From Pseudomonas iridis (GTDB taxonomy: Bacteria > Pseudomonadota > Gammaproteobacteria > Pseudomonadales > Pseudomonadaceae), in contig NZ_JACXXO010000003.1 in NCBI RefSeq assembly GCF_017980685.1, forward strand, positions 124,001-188,000: a stretch of 64,000 nucleotides of DNA. The letters are read 5' to 3'. A program made the translations under genes and the position numbers. Position 1 is the stretch's first letter. Every line of letters starts with the position of its first letter. The notes under the pieces are model-generated. The model was not told the origin of the DNA. It worked only from the letters and a program-made list of their open reading frames with translations, and did no database searches. This document shows positions 35,397 through 44,615 of the stretch, piece by piece.

Positions 35397-36527
35397 GTGC
35401 CCGCCCATCCGCCGAAACGATCGCGACTGACCCAGCGCTGGCCGGTGCTGCGCCGTTTGTTCGGCAAAGGCACGCCTGCCAAAGCAGGCCATGACGCCAG
35501 CGCCCAGTTGATCCGCGATTACTTCCGCCACAAGGCCAACGGCCAGGGTTACACCCTCAGCCACAGTCAGTTGCGAGTGATCGACTGCATGGCGCAGCAG
35601 GCCAGTCTGCTGTTCGGCGCAACAGCGCAAACTCCACCGAGCCTGTATCTGCACGGCAGCGTGGGGCGCGGCAAGAGTTGGCTGCTGGATGGCTTCTTTC
35701 AGGCGCTGCCGATCACGCAGAAACGCCGCCTGCATTTCCATGAGTTTTTCGCGCAGTTGCATCAAGGCATGTTCAGTCATCGCGAACAGGACGATGCGCT
35801 GGCCATAACGCTGGATGAACTGCTGCTGGACTGTCGGGTACTGTGTTTCGACGAGTTTCATGTGCATGACATTGGCGACGCGATGCTTATCACCCGTCTG
35901 TTCAAAGCGCTGTTCCAACGGCGGATTCTGCTGCTGGTGACCTCCAACTATCCGCCCGAAGGCCTGCTGCCCAATCCGCTTTACCATGCGCGATTCAAAC
36001 CGGTGATCGAACTGATCAACTCGCGCATGCAGATCATGGAGGTCGGCGGCCCTCACGACTACCGCAGTCAGATGCGCAACCATGCGCATCAGGTTTTCAC
36101 TCAGGGACGCTACGTGTGGCCAGCCACCCCCGCTCAGCGTGAGACGCTGAAGCTGCCGACGGAAGACGCACCAGCCATTTCGTTAACCGTTGGCACCCGG
36201 CCTTTTCGCGCACGTTTTTGCGAGGATCGCCGCGTCGGCTTCACCTTCGCTGACCTGTGTGAACAGCCGACGGCGGTCATGGACTATCTGCAATTGTGCC
36301 GACGCTTCGACCACTGGATCATCGACGGGCTGCCGGAACTGGGCGAATGCTCGATTGCCGCTCAGCAGCGGTTCATCAATTTGATCGACGTGCTCTACGA
36401 CCAGGACAAACACCTGACGTTGCTCGGTCGGTTGCCACTGGGCGAAAGCCTGGCGGGTCAGGTTATCGATCTGGCCCGGACCCGCAGCCGGCTGGGGCAG
36501 TTGCAGGAAGAACACAGCACGGGCTGA
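35397..36527 (+). CDS. zapE: Cell division ATPase ZapE (AFG1-like)
   Basis: ZapE is an AAA-type ATPase that acts on the FtsZ ring late in division and under stress. The 376-residue product has Walker A in LHGSVGRGKSWLLDGF near 85, Walker B in LCFDEFHVHD near 155, and sensor TSNYPPEGLLPNPLYHARF near 182-200. The start is GTG at 35397 with GGAG 9 bases upstream. Pseudomonads carry a second, more typical zapE near the division genes, so this may be a paralogue. It is monocistronic. Confidence 0.87.
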   Translation: MPAHPPKRSRLTQRWPVLRRLFGKGTPAKAGHDASAQLIRDYFRHKANGQGYTLSHSQLRVIDCMAQQASLLFGATAQTPPSLYLHGSVGRGKSWLLDGFFQALPITQKRRLHFHEFFAQLHQGMFSHREQDDALAITLDELLLDCRVLCFDEFHVHDIGDAMLITRLFKALFQRRILLLVTSNYPPEGLLPNPLYHARFKPVIELINSRMQIMEVGGPHDYRSQMRNHAHQVFTQGRYVWPATPAQRETLKLPTEDAPAISLTVGTRPFRARFCEDRRVGFTFADLCEQPTAVMDYLQLCRRFDHWIIDGLPELGECSIAAQQRFINLIDVLYDQDKHLTLLGRLPLGESLAGQVIDLARTRSRLGQLQEEHSTG

Positions 36528-36654
36528 CCGCCATCAATTCCCTGTGGGACTCCCACAGTTAAAGCCGAGTCAAGATCCGATAAAATTTCAAATCACAGCT
36601 TTGCCGCTATCATGTCGCCCATTCCCAGCGACCCCTCTATTTGCGAATTCCTTC

Positions 36655-37968
36655 ATGCACACCCTTGCTCAATTGCGCGCCGGCGAATTGTCGGGCATCA
36701 CGCGGCTGGACCTGTCCTGCGGCCTGACCGAGTTCCCGGCAGAAATCTTCGATCTGGCCGACACCCTGGAAATCCTCAATCTCAGCGGCAACGCCTTGAG
36801 CTGCCTGCCGGATGACCTGCATCGTCTGACTCGATTGCGCGTGCTGTTCTGCTCCGACAACCAGTTCACCGCGCTGCCCGCCTGCCTTGGCCAATGCACG
36901 GCCCTGACGATGATTGGCTTCAAGACCAACCGCATCGCCGACGTCCCCGGCGCCGCCCTGCCACCGCTGCTGCGCTGGCTGATCCTGACGGACAACTGCA
37001 TCGACACCTTGCCGAGCGAACTGGGTGAACGTGCGCACCTGCAAAAACTCATGCTGGCCGGCAATCGCCTGCAATCGCTGCCGTCGTCGCTGAGTCATTG
37101 CCACCGACTGGAACTGCTGCGCATCGCTGCCAACCAGTTGACCGAGTTGCCCCACTGGATACTGACGTTGCCGAGCCTGACGTGGCTGGCCTACGCCGGC
37201 AATCCGCTGGAAACCGAAGCCGACGCCGCGGCGCTTGAAGCCACGCCGCAGATTGACTGGTCGGCGCTGCGCCTGGAGCAACAACTGGGCGAAGGCGCCT
37301 CCGGGGTCATTTCCCGTGCGACCTGGCAACGCGCCGATGGTGCGGTGACGCCGGTTGCGGTGAAGCTGTACAAAGGCGAAATGACCAGCGATGGCTCACC
37401 ACTGCATGAAATGAACGCCTGCATCACGGCCGGGTTGCACCCGAATCTGATTCGAATTGAAGGTCGCATCCATGGCCATCCCGACGGCCAGCAAGGTTTG
37501 GTCATGCAACTGATCGATCCGAGCTTTGCCAACCTGGCAGGACTGCCGAGCCTGGCGTCCTGCTCTCGGGATGTCTATGCCGAGGATCGCCGCTTCAGCG
37601 CACAGGTTGCACTGCGCATTGCCATGGGCATTGCGTCGGCGGCGGAGCATCTGCACCAACAAGGCATCACCCATGGCGATCTCTACGGACACAACATTCT
37701 GTTGAACGATCAGGGTGACTGTTTACTGGGGGATTTCGGCGCAGCGTCGTTTCATTCCACCACCGACAGCATGGAAACGCGGGCGCTGCAACGCATCGAA
37801 GTACGGGCGTTCGGGGTCTTGCTGGGAGAATTGCTGGCGCGGATCGACTCGGGACTGAGTGAGGAGCGACGTGAGGCGCTTGAAGAGCTGGCGCGGCGTT
37901 GCTCTCAGGCGGATGTGCTGGGGCGGCCGGGGTTCAGTGAGGTGATTGAGGTATTGCAACAGCTGTGA
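36655..37968 (+). CDS. Leucine-rich repeat protein fused to a eukaryotic-like protein kinase
   Basis: This 437-residue protein has about seven leucine-rich repeats of the LxxLxLxxNxLxxLP kind in residues 15-185, followed by a kinase domain (about 210-437). The kinase has the glycine loop LGEGASGVISRA, VAVKLYKGE with the ATP-binding Lys, HGDLYGHNILLN with the catalytic Asp and Asn, and LGDFGAAS with the metal Asp. All key residues are present, so it should be active. No signal peptide or membrane segment is seen, so it is cytoplasmic. The ATG at 36655 begins the first repeat cleanly. No phosphatase or obvious target adjoins it. Confidence 0.88.
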   Translation: MHTLAQLRAGELSGITRLDLSCGLTEFPAEIFDLADTLEILNLSGNALSCLPDDLHRLTRLRVLFCSDNQFTALPACLGQCTALTMIGFKTNRIADVPGAALPPLLRWLILTDNCIDTLPSELGERAHLQKLMLAGNRLQSLPSSLSHCHRLELLRIAANQLTELPHWILTLPSLTWLAYAGNPLETEADAAALEATPQIDWSALRLEQQLGEGASGVISRATWQRADGAVTPVAVKLYKGEMTSDGSPLHEMNACITAGLHPNLIRIEGRIHGHPDGQQGLVMQLIDPSFANLAGLPSLASCSRDVYAEDRRFSAQVALRIAMGIASAAEHLHQQGITHGDLYGHNILLNDQGDCLLGDFGAASFHSTTDSMETRALQRIEVRAFGVLLGELLARIDSGLSEERREALEELARRCSQADVLGRPGFSEVIEVLQQL

Positions 37969-37982
37969 CCGCTGTACGGTCA

Positions 37983-38068
37983 ATCGCTGGCAGGCTAGCT
38001 CCCACAGGGTTTATGGCGATCACATAGTGTGTGCACGACGCCATACCTGTGGGAGCGGGCTTGCCCGT
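37983..38068. repeat. Mixed REP pair
   Basis: The left arm is a mutated ATCGCTGGCAGGCTAGCTCC and the right arm is of the other class, GTGGGAGCGGGCTTGCCCG. The arms therefore come from two REP groups, unlike the other pairs here. It separates the kinase gene from the convergent yebC-type gene. Confidence 0.72.
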
Positions 38069-38093
38069 GTGGCGGCTCTACTGAGTAAACAAA

Positions 38094-38798
38094 TCAGCCA
38101 GCCAGACCCACAAACATATCCTGCACGTCATCATGGTTGTCGAGGCCTTCGAGGAACGCTTCAACCTCAGCCATCTGCTCATCGCTCAAACCGCTGACCG
38201 GGTTTTTCGGCTGGTAGCCGAGCTTGGCCGACAGCACGGTGAAGCCTTGTTCCGGCAGGGCTTTCTGCACCGCGTCGAGGTCGGTCGGATCGGTGATAAA
38301 CAGGGTCGCGCCCTCTTCACCCGGCTCAAAATCCTGGGCACCGGCTTCGATCGCCGCCATTTCCGGATCGGCGTCCGGAGTGTCTGCCGAGGCTTCGATC
38401 ATGCCGACGTGGTTGAAGTCCCAGGCAACCGAACCGGAAGCGCCCAATTGGCCCTTGCGGAACGCCACGCGGATTTCCGCCACGGTGCGGTTGATGTTGT
38501 CGGTGACGCACTCGACGATCAATGGCACCTGGTGCGGGGCGAAACCTTCGTAGGTCACGCGGTGGTATTGCACGGTTTCGCCCAGCAGGCCCGCGCCTTT
38601 CTTGATTGCGCGGTCGAGGGTTTCTTTCGGCATCGAGGCTTTCTTGGCCTGTTCGACTACCAGACGCAGGTGCGCGTTGGTCGCGGTATCGGCACCGTTA
38701 CGCGCAGCAATGGTGATTTCTTTCACCAGTTTGCCGAAGATCTTGCCCTTGGCATTGGATGCCGCTTCTTTGTGTTTAACCTTCCACTGTGCGCCCAT
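38094..38798 (-). CDS. YebC/PmpR/TACO1-family protein (YeeN subgroup)
   Basis: This is a 234-residue protein of the TACO1/YebC family; members act in translation of difficult stretches and have also been described as transcription regulators. It starts [20 protein letters not shown] and keeps the family blocks [20 protein letters not shown] near 55 and [15 protein letters not shown] near 120. The N-terminus ([10 protein letters not shown] instead of MAGHSKWANIKHRK) places it in the shorter YeeN-like subgroup. The housekeeping yebC should be elsewhere, next to ruvC. Confidence 0.88.
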   Translation of the reverse strand: MGAQWKVKHKEAASNAKGKIFGKLVKEITIAARNGADTATNAHLRLVVEQAKKASMPKETLDRAIKKGAGLLGETVQYHRVTYEGFAPHQVPLIVECVTDNINRTVAEIRVAFRKGQLGASGSVAWDFNHVGMIEASADTPDADPEMAAIEAGAQDFEPGEEGATLFITDPTDLDAVQKALPEQGFTVLSAKLGYQPKNPVSGLSDEQMAEVEAFLEGLDNHDDVQDMFVGLAG

Positions 38799-39019
38799 TA
38801 CTCACTCTCTTGATCTGTGGCGCCGAGACATCTATTGGCCGACGCGTGGCGCCAAGTTTATACGGCCTAAAGTCGGCAATCGACCAAAAAAATCCAATGT
38901 TGAATCGACATCTTCGCCGGACCTTGTAGGGCGATTCTGAAAACCACCTTTGACATGACCATTCAGCGCTGCGGTTTCGTACCCTCTGAGGCCCGTATCG
39001 CCTGACAGAGCCTGTTCGA

Positions 39020-40423
39020 ATGCTCAATGACAAGGAAAGTCCGTTTACCCTCACCCTGACCGACAGTGGATTATGCCTGCCGGTGGTGCGTTTCAATGGC
39101 GAGGAAGCGCTCAACCAACGCTATCGTTTCGACATCGAACTGATCGGCCTGGCCCCCGCCGTGACGCCGGGCACACTGGTGCAGCAACCGGTATTTCTGC
39201 GTCTGGATGACCATCACGGCATTCACGGCATGATCGACAGTGCCAGTTGCGAACATCGCGGAGCGCACCGCATCGGCTATCGACTGATCGTGGTCCCGGC
39301 GCTGCAACGGATGGCGCAGCCGAGCAAACGTCGGGTGTTCGTGCAACTGAGCGTGCCGCAGATTCTTGAACGGTTGCTCGCTGACAACGCCCTGCCGGCC
39401 GACAGCTACCGAATTGAAATGACCGTGGGCCAGTATCCGGCACGTCCATTTTGCGTGCAGTTCGAGGAAAGCGATCTGGCGCTGCTACACAGACTTTGAG
39501 AAGAAGAAGGCATCCACTATCACTTCGAGCACAGCACCGACGGGCATGTTGTCGTGTTCGCCGATGACAGCCTGAGTCTGCCGCAAGAACCGTCACTGGT
39601 GCCGTTCATGGAGGATGAACAAGCGTCCTCGCCCTGTGTCAGCTCGTTGTACCAGAACCACCACGCCGCCCCCATCCCGACGCTGCACGCCGTGCGCAAT
39701 CGAGGGCTACAGACTGCCGACGGGGATGCGGCCAATCAGCCCCCGTCAAAACCGTCGCTGCCGATCCCTTCGCCGCAGCAACGCCACAGTGAACAGCGCA
39801 GTCGTCGCCATCTGGAACGACAACGTTGCCAACATCGTTCAATCAATGGCCGCAGTAACTGCGTCGGTTTGCTCAGCGGGCACTTGTTGCAAGTGACGGA
39901 ACATCCCATCAGCCAGTTCAACGAACAATGGCGGATCACCACCCTGCGCCATCACGGGCAACACCCATCGATTCTGGACCCGGCAGCGACGGTGCACCGT
40001 TACTACAACGATTTCACCGCCCAACCGTGGTCTACCGACTATCGCCCGCCACTTCAGCAACCGCGCCCGAGCATTGCGGGCTATCACCTGGCGCAAGTAC
40101 TGGGAACACCAGGGCAACCCGTGCGGCTCGATGCGCAAGGGCGGATCGCCGTCAGGTTGTGGCCATCGCAATCGCCCCCCGTCGCCGACACCGACACCGA
40201 AGCCATCTGGCTACCCATCGCCATGCCCCGGGCCAACGGTCGAATCGCCCCTGATGAATTGCCCAGCGTGGGCAGTGAAGTGTGGGTGAGTTTTCTCGAC
40301 AGTGATCCGGACCGGCCGATCCTGTGCCTGGGCAACACACGCAATCCCACACCCCGCGAAACTCCGTCCGCGACTGACAGCAGTCTGTTGCTCGATTGGC
40401 TGCTCAACGGAACCCACCTGTGA
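39020..40423 (+). pseudogene. vgrG: vgrG (type VI secretion tip protein) with in-frame stop
   Basis: The frame is that of a 467-residue VgrG, broken by TGA at 39497-39499 (codon 160). The reading frame is unchanged across it: LALLHRL, stop, EEEGIHYHFEHSTDGH, the usual VgrG segment. The first part is the gp27-like domain (FTLTLTDSGLCLPVVRFNGE at the start). The later part has the gp5-like OB fold (AQGRIAVRLWPSQS, then LPSVGSEVWVSFLDSDPDRP near 430). The protein ends soon after the OB fold, without the long needle or an effector extension. An internal GTG at 39554 could start the second half, but lacks a good Shine-Dalgarno. No other type VI genes adjoin it. Confidence 0.82.
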
Positions 40424-40429
40424 CCTGAT

Positions 40430-40530
40430 CTGTAGGAGCTGCCGAAGGCTCGGGCCGCGATCGGACGATCTTTTGATCTTGCTTTTAAAAACCAAAATCA
40501 AAAGATCGCAGCCTTCGGCAGCTCCTACAG
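40430..40530. repeat. Long inverted repeat, GTAGGAGCTGCCGAAGG type
   Basis: CTGTAGGAGCTGCCGAAGGC and its complement at the right end enclose inner inverted parts GATCTTTTGAT / ATCAAAAGATC. The whole can fold into one hairpin of about 100 bases. Related copies are at 49725-49810 and 54522-54595. It may also end transcription between the convergent genes. Confidence 0.82.
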
Positions 40531-40560
40531 GGGTTGGAGTGTTTTGCGGTTATGCGGTTG

Positions 40561-41952
40561 TCAGCCCTTGTCAGCCTTGCCTGCCGCCGCGGCAAATTTG
40601 GCCAGGCGCACGTCCAGATGCCGGGGCCGGTGGCCATGGTCTTCGGCGCGCTCCTTGCGGCGGATGGCGTTACGCACCATCAACGATCCCAGGTAGCGGA
40701 TTGGCTCCGGCGGGAAATAACCCATCGGCCCGTTGACCAACGGCGAGCGCGTCCACGGATTGTCCAGCCCCTGCACCAGTGACGCCAGAATCTGCCCGCC
40801 CATGTGACACGGGCCGACGCCGCTGCCGGAATAGCCGAAACCGTAAAACACATTGCCACTGCTGCTCATCTGACCGAAAAACGGCAAACCGGTGACCGAG
40901 CGATCTGACGGGCCGTTCCAGGTCGCGTCGACTTTGACATCGGCAAACGCCGGGAAAAAATCGCCCAGGCTCGTTTTGAGCAGGTCCGCGTAAGGCGATG
41001 GCTGATCGAACACCGGCAACATCCGCCCGCCAAAAGCGAAGGTGTTACCGCCCTTGCCGAGCATGATCCGGCCATCCGGGGTGTTGTGGTAGTAGTGCAC
41101 GAAAATCCGCGAATCGAGCACGGTGATCCCACTGGTCAAGCCGATTTCCTGCAACAGATCCGGACGCGGTTCGGTGATCAGCATGTCGCTGGAGACAATC
41201 GCCACACTGCGTTCGAATTGCGGGAAGGCGCGGGCCATCCACGCGTTCATCGCCAACACCACGCGGTCTGCCTGCACATTGCCGTTGGCCGTACGAATGC
41301 GTGCTGGACGGCCCTCCTCCAAACCGGTCATTGCCGTGTTTTCGTGAATTTTCACGCCCAACTCCAGCGCTACACGGCGCAACCCGCGCACCAGTTTGCC
41401 GGGTTGCACACTGGCTGCTGCTGGCGAAAACCAGCCCTCCAGATGCTTGCTGGAGCCGGCCATGCGCTGCACATCAGCCACCGGACGTTGAGTGAACGAG
41501 TTGATACCGTTGCGCTCAAGCGCAGCGATTACCGCGTCAGTCGAACCGACCTGCGCACGGTTGGTCGCGGTATAAAGCGTGCCATCGAGCCGGTAGTCGG
41601 CATCGACGCCGTACTGCTCGCAGAACTCGCCGATCGCATGAATGCTGCGTTCGGATTCCTTGACCAGACGCACCGCTTCCTCAACGCCGAACAAGCGCTC
41701 AAGCGTAAAATATTTGGCCGACCACGACAGCGCACACCCGCCGTTACGCCCACTGGCGCCGGCGCCGCAGATGTCGGCTTCGATCAGCAGCACATCGAGT
41801 TCGGGGTTTTGTTGCTTGAGCATGATCGCCGTCCACAACCCGGTGTAACCACCGCCGACGATGCACACGTCGGTGCGCACTTCGCCTTGCAGCGGCGGGC
41901 AGGTTTCGGAGGTGTCGGCCTGCAGGGCCTGCTCCAGCCAAAACGGTCTCAT
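40561..41952 (-). CDS. FAD-dependent amine/amino acid oxidoreductase (DAO family)
   Basis: This 463-residue flavoenzyme has the FAD dinucleotide-binding motif VCIVGGGYTGLWTAI near 27 and GASGRNGGCALSW near 64, as in glycine, sarcosine and gamma-glutamylputrescine oxidases. YGFGYSGSGVGPCHMGGQIL near 385 is the C-terminal FAD contact. The ATG at 41952 has GGAG 7 bases upstream. It is the second gene after the OPA transporter, in an aminoethylphosphonate locus, so it probably oxidises an aminophosphonate or its N-alkyl form. The enzyme group that has been described next to phnW-type clusters (PbfC/PbfD) is a candidate. The substrate is inferred from context only. Confidence 0.82.
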   Translation of the reverse strand: MRPFWLEQALQADTSETCPPLQGEVRTDVCIVGGGYTGLWTAIMLKQQNPELDVLLIEADICGAGASGRNGGCALSWSAKYFTLERLFGVEEAVRLVKESERSIHAIGEFCEQYGVDADYRLDGTLYTATNRAQVGSTDAVIAALERNGINSFTQRPVADVQRMAGSSKHLEGWFSPAAASVQPGKLVRGLRRVALELGVKIHENTAMTGLEEGRPARIRTANGNVQADRVVLAMNAWMARAFPQFERSVAIVSSDMLITEPRPDLLQEIGLTSGITVLDSRIFVHYYHNTPDGRIMLGKGGNTFAFGGRMLPVFDQPSPYADLLKTSLGDFFPAFADVKVDATWNGPSDRSVTGLPFFGQMSSSGNVFYGFGYSGSGVGPCHMGGQILASLVQGLDNPWTRSPLVNGPMGYFPPEPIRYLGSLMVRNAIRRKERAEDHGHRPRHLDVRLAKFAAAAGKADKG

Positions 41953-42025
41953 GGGTATTCTCCAGTCAGTTGGCCACGACACAGCCTGCCGCGAACACCG
42001 CAGCAGGCCGCGAGGCAAAGCGTTT

Positions 42026-43351
42026 TCAGTTACGCAGAGGTTTGATCGTCAAGGGGGAGTTGGGGATGGACGCGCGCGGCTCCATGAAACCGACCGGACG
42101 GCTGTTCCAGTGCGGAATCAACACCAGCGCCGAAAACAGTGCACAACCGGCGAAGACGATGAACACCGTCACCGTGTCGAAGTAGCCCGGCAGCAAGCCG
42201 CCAAGCACGGCGCCGACCGAGCCGCAGCCGTTGACGAATCCGGCGGCAGTGGCCCCGGCCTTGGCTTTGCCGAAATCGATGGCGGCCGCACCGCTGATCA
42301 TCGAGTCGGGTCCGTACAGGGTCAGGCCCATGAAAAACAGCAATGCCACAACCAGCAAAACACTGCCGGTCTGCAAGGCAGCCATGAACAGCGCCAGCGT
42401 CACCGTCAGCGCCAGCAGGCTGATCACACAGGCTGGCATGCGCCGAGCGCCGAACAATTTGTCCGACGCCAGACCAATCATGATCGGCCCAAGCAGCCCG
42501 GCCAGCTCGAACGAAGTGGGGATGATCGCCGCACCCACCTTGCCGACGCTGGGCATCTGTTCAAACACGATCACCGGGCCCCACAGCAGGATCGCGTAAC
42601 GCGCCGGTTTCAACATGAAATACGCCAGGCCCAGCACCAGCACCGTGCGATTACGCAGGATTTCCTTCAACGGCTCCCAAACACTGAGCTTGCTGTTGGC
42701 TTCGGTCTCTTCGGCGGTTAACACAGGCTCCGGTTCCACCGCCGGCAGGCCGACATCTTCCGGTTTGTCGCGCTGGAAGATGAAGAACAACACCGCCACC
42801 ACCGCCACCACTGCCGCACTGGAAAAAAACGCTGCGTGCCAGCTGCCGACGAGCGTGTAGGCCCACCAACCGGCGAACGGCGACGCCACCAGTCCACCAA
42901 ATGCGTAGCAAGAACTCCACAAGCCGAGCACTCGCCCGCGCTGCTTGGACGGGAAGAAACTGCCAAGGTTTTTACACAACCCCGACCATCCCGTGGACTG
43001 TGCCAACCCTTGAATCAACATACAGGTGGCGAAGATCGGCAGAGTGGCGAAACTGCCCATCACCAGCGCCGCCGCCGCAGAAATCAGCAAGCCTCCGAAC
43101 ACCACGACCCTTGGGCCGAAGCGGTCAGCGAGCATGCCCCAGGTGAATTGGCCGATGGCGTATGCCGCCAGATAGATGGCATCGAGGTTGGCCATGGTCA
43201 TTTTGTCGAGCATGAAATCTGGATCTTCGCCGATGCCCAGTTTGGCCACCGAGAAGGCTTTGCGAGTGAAATAGAAAGCGGCGTACGCGAGCCATGTGAT
43301 AGCAAAAATCTGCATGCGCCAACGCGCAATGGTGCCGATGTGCTTGTTCAT
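42026..43351 (-). CDS. MFS transporter of the organophosphate (OPA/GlpT-UhpC) type
   Basis: This 441-residue inner membrane protein has twelve segments and the OPA-family start FYFTRKAFSVAK near 28, plus GWSGLCKNLGSFFPSKQRGRVLGLW near 125. OPA proteins exchange organic phosphates for phosphate; a relative imports 2-aminoethylphosphonate in P. putida (AepP is a candidate name, not verified). The gene precedes the FAD oxidase (73 bases) and is divergent from a LysR gene. With phnW and phnX nearby, uptake of an aminophosphonate is the likely role. Confidence 0.83.
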   Translation of the reverse strand: MNKHIGTIARWRMQIFAITWLAYAAFYFTRKAFSVAKLGIGEDPDFMLDKMTMANLDAIYLAAYAIGQFTWGMLADRFGPRVVVFGGLLISAAAALVMGSFATLPIFATCMLIQGLAQSTGWSGLCKNLGSFFPSKQRGRVLGLWSSCYAFGGLVASPFAGWWAYTLVGSWHAAFFSSAAVVAVVAVLFFIFQRDKPEDVGLPAVEPEPVLTAEETEANSKLSVWEPLKEILRNRTVLVLGLAYFMLKPARYAILLWGPVIVFEQMPSVGKVGAAIIPTSFELAGLLGPIMIGLASDKLFGARRMPACVISLLALTVTLALFMAALQTGSVLLVVALLFFMGLTLYGPDSMISGAAAIDFGKAKAGATAAGFVNGCGSVGAVLGGLLPGYFDTVTVFIVFAGCALFSALVLIPHWNSRPVGFMEPRASIPNSPLTIKPLRN

Positions 43352-43621
43352 TGTGGTTCTGACCTCAGGGTGTGAGTGTGCCGGCAGAATCGTTAAGTAA
43401 ACGCCTGTGTTTTTTTATTGTTGAGCACTGCGATATCACCCCGTCCCTATGGCGATACCGGTCAGATGAGTCCTGCTGTTGCACGCACAGGCTCATGGCC
43501 AGCGCCGCTGTTCGATCGAGCAGTCGGCGGTGGCGTGAGCCGATCAAAGCAATTACTGTTTAATAAATAAAATCGATTTATCGTATTTCACACATAAGCT
43601 CAGCTTTTAACTGGAGCGACG
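43352..43621. promoter_or_regulatory. Divergent promoter region, OPA transporter / LysR
   Basis: The 270-base gap must hold both promoters. The part nearest the LysR gene is AT-rich and contains the palindrome AAATCGATTT (43570-43579) inside a longer imperfect one. That would suit a LysR site, but no experiment or consensus supports it. Confidence 0.4.
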
Positions 43622-44494
43622 ATGTCAATTTCCCACGCCCAACTCAAAGCGTTCCACGCCGTGGCCGTGCATGGAAGCTTCACCAAAGCCGCCCAGCGTC
43701 TTTTTCTCACGCAACCGGCGATTTCCGACCAGGTGCGCAAACTCGAAGAACGTTTTGGGGTTTTGCTGTTTCATCGCAACAAACGTTCGGTACGCCTGAC
43801 CGATCTGGGCGAACGCTTGCTGGCGATCACCCAGCGCCTGTTTGTGATTGAAGCGGAAGCACAGGAGTTATTGCAGGAATCCAAGGCCTTGCAGACCGGC
43901 AGCCTGATTCTGGCGGTGGATGCGCCGGTGCATGTGCTGCCGCAGATCGCGCGGTTCTGCGAGCGTTTCCCTGGCATCAACGTGAAAATCGAGACCGGTA
44001 ACACCGATGAATCATTGTTTCGCCTGTTCAACTATCAGGCCGATCTGGCGCTGCTTGGGCGTGATGTCAGCGATGAACGCTTGCTGTGCGTACCGCTGCG
44101 CAACGATCCGATGGTGGCGTTTGTTTCGCGCAATCACCCGTGGGCCGAGCGCGAGTCGATCTGCCTGGCGGACCTGGATGACACGCCGCTGGTATTGCGC
44201 GAACACGGTTCGGTGACCCGGCAAACGCTGGAGGAGGAAATGGCTCGGGCGGGGTTTCGCATTCGTCCGGCGATTCAGGTCGAAGGCCGGGAAGCGGCGC
44301 GCGAGGCGGTGGTGGTGGGGATTGGTGTGGGCGTGGTTTCAGCGGCCGAGTTTGGCGCCGACTCAAGGGTTTGCGCGTTGCCGATCACTGACTGCACCCG
44401 ACGCTTGACCGAAACCCTGGTGTGCTTGCGCGAACAGAGTTCGCGGCGAGTGGTGGCGACGTTTCTGGATATGGTTCGCGAGAGTCTTGTGTGA
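43622..44494 (+). CDS. LysR-family regulator of the phosphonate transporter/oxidase genes
   Basis: A 290-residue LysR protein: helix-turn-helix at 4-62 (SFTKAAQRLFLTQPAISDQV) and effector domain about 88-290. It resembles the second LysR of this locus (44616-45476) along the whole length (SFTxAAxRLFxxQPA, GREAAREAVVVGIGVGVVS against SREAVTEAVAAQLGVGVVS). The two look like paralogues of the PhnR-type group. It is divergent from the OPA transporter gene. Confidence 0.88.
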   Translation: MSISHAQLKAFHAVAVHGSFTKAAQRLFLTQPAISDQVRKLEERFGVLLFHRNKRSVRLTDLGERLLAITQRLFVIEAEAQELLQESKALQTGSLILAVDAPVHVLPQIARFCERFPGINVKIETGNTDESLFRLFNYQADLALLGRDVSDERLLCVPLRNDPMVAFVSRNHPWAERESICLADLDDTPLVLREHGSVTRQTLEEEMARAGFRIRPAIQVEGREAAREAVVVGIGVGVVSAAEFGADSRVCALPITDCTRRLTETLVCLREQSSRRVVATFLDMVRESLV

Positions 44495-44508
44495 ACGGCG
44501 CTGGCCCA

Positions 44509-44598
44509 ATCGCTGGCAAGCCAGCTCCCACAGGGTTACAGCCTTTAACAAATTGTGCGTACACCAGAGAAACCTGTGGGAGCTGGCTTGCCAGCGAT
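44509..44598. repeat. REPIN (inverted REP pair)
   Basis: The ATCGCTGGCAAGCCAGCTCC arms have a spacer of about 40 bases containing ACAAATTGTG, related to the spacers at 9128 and 11641. It lies between the two convergent LysR genes. Confidence 0.86.
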
Positions 44599-44615
44599 GA
44601 AAGCGCCACGGTTTA

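Noticed and set aside
39497-39499. TGA in vgrG as a selenocysteine codon
   Set aside because: VgrG proteins have no redox role, and I see no SECIS-like hairpin just after it; a nonsense mutation is simpler.
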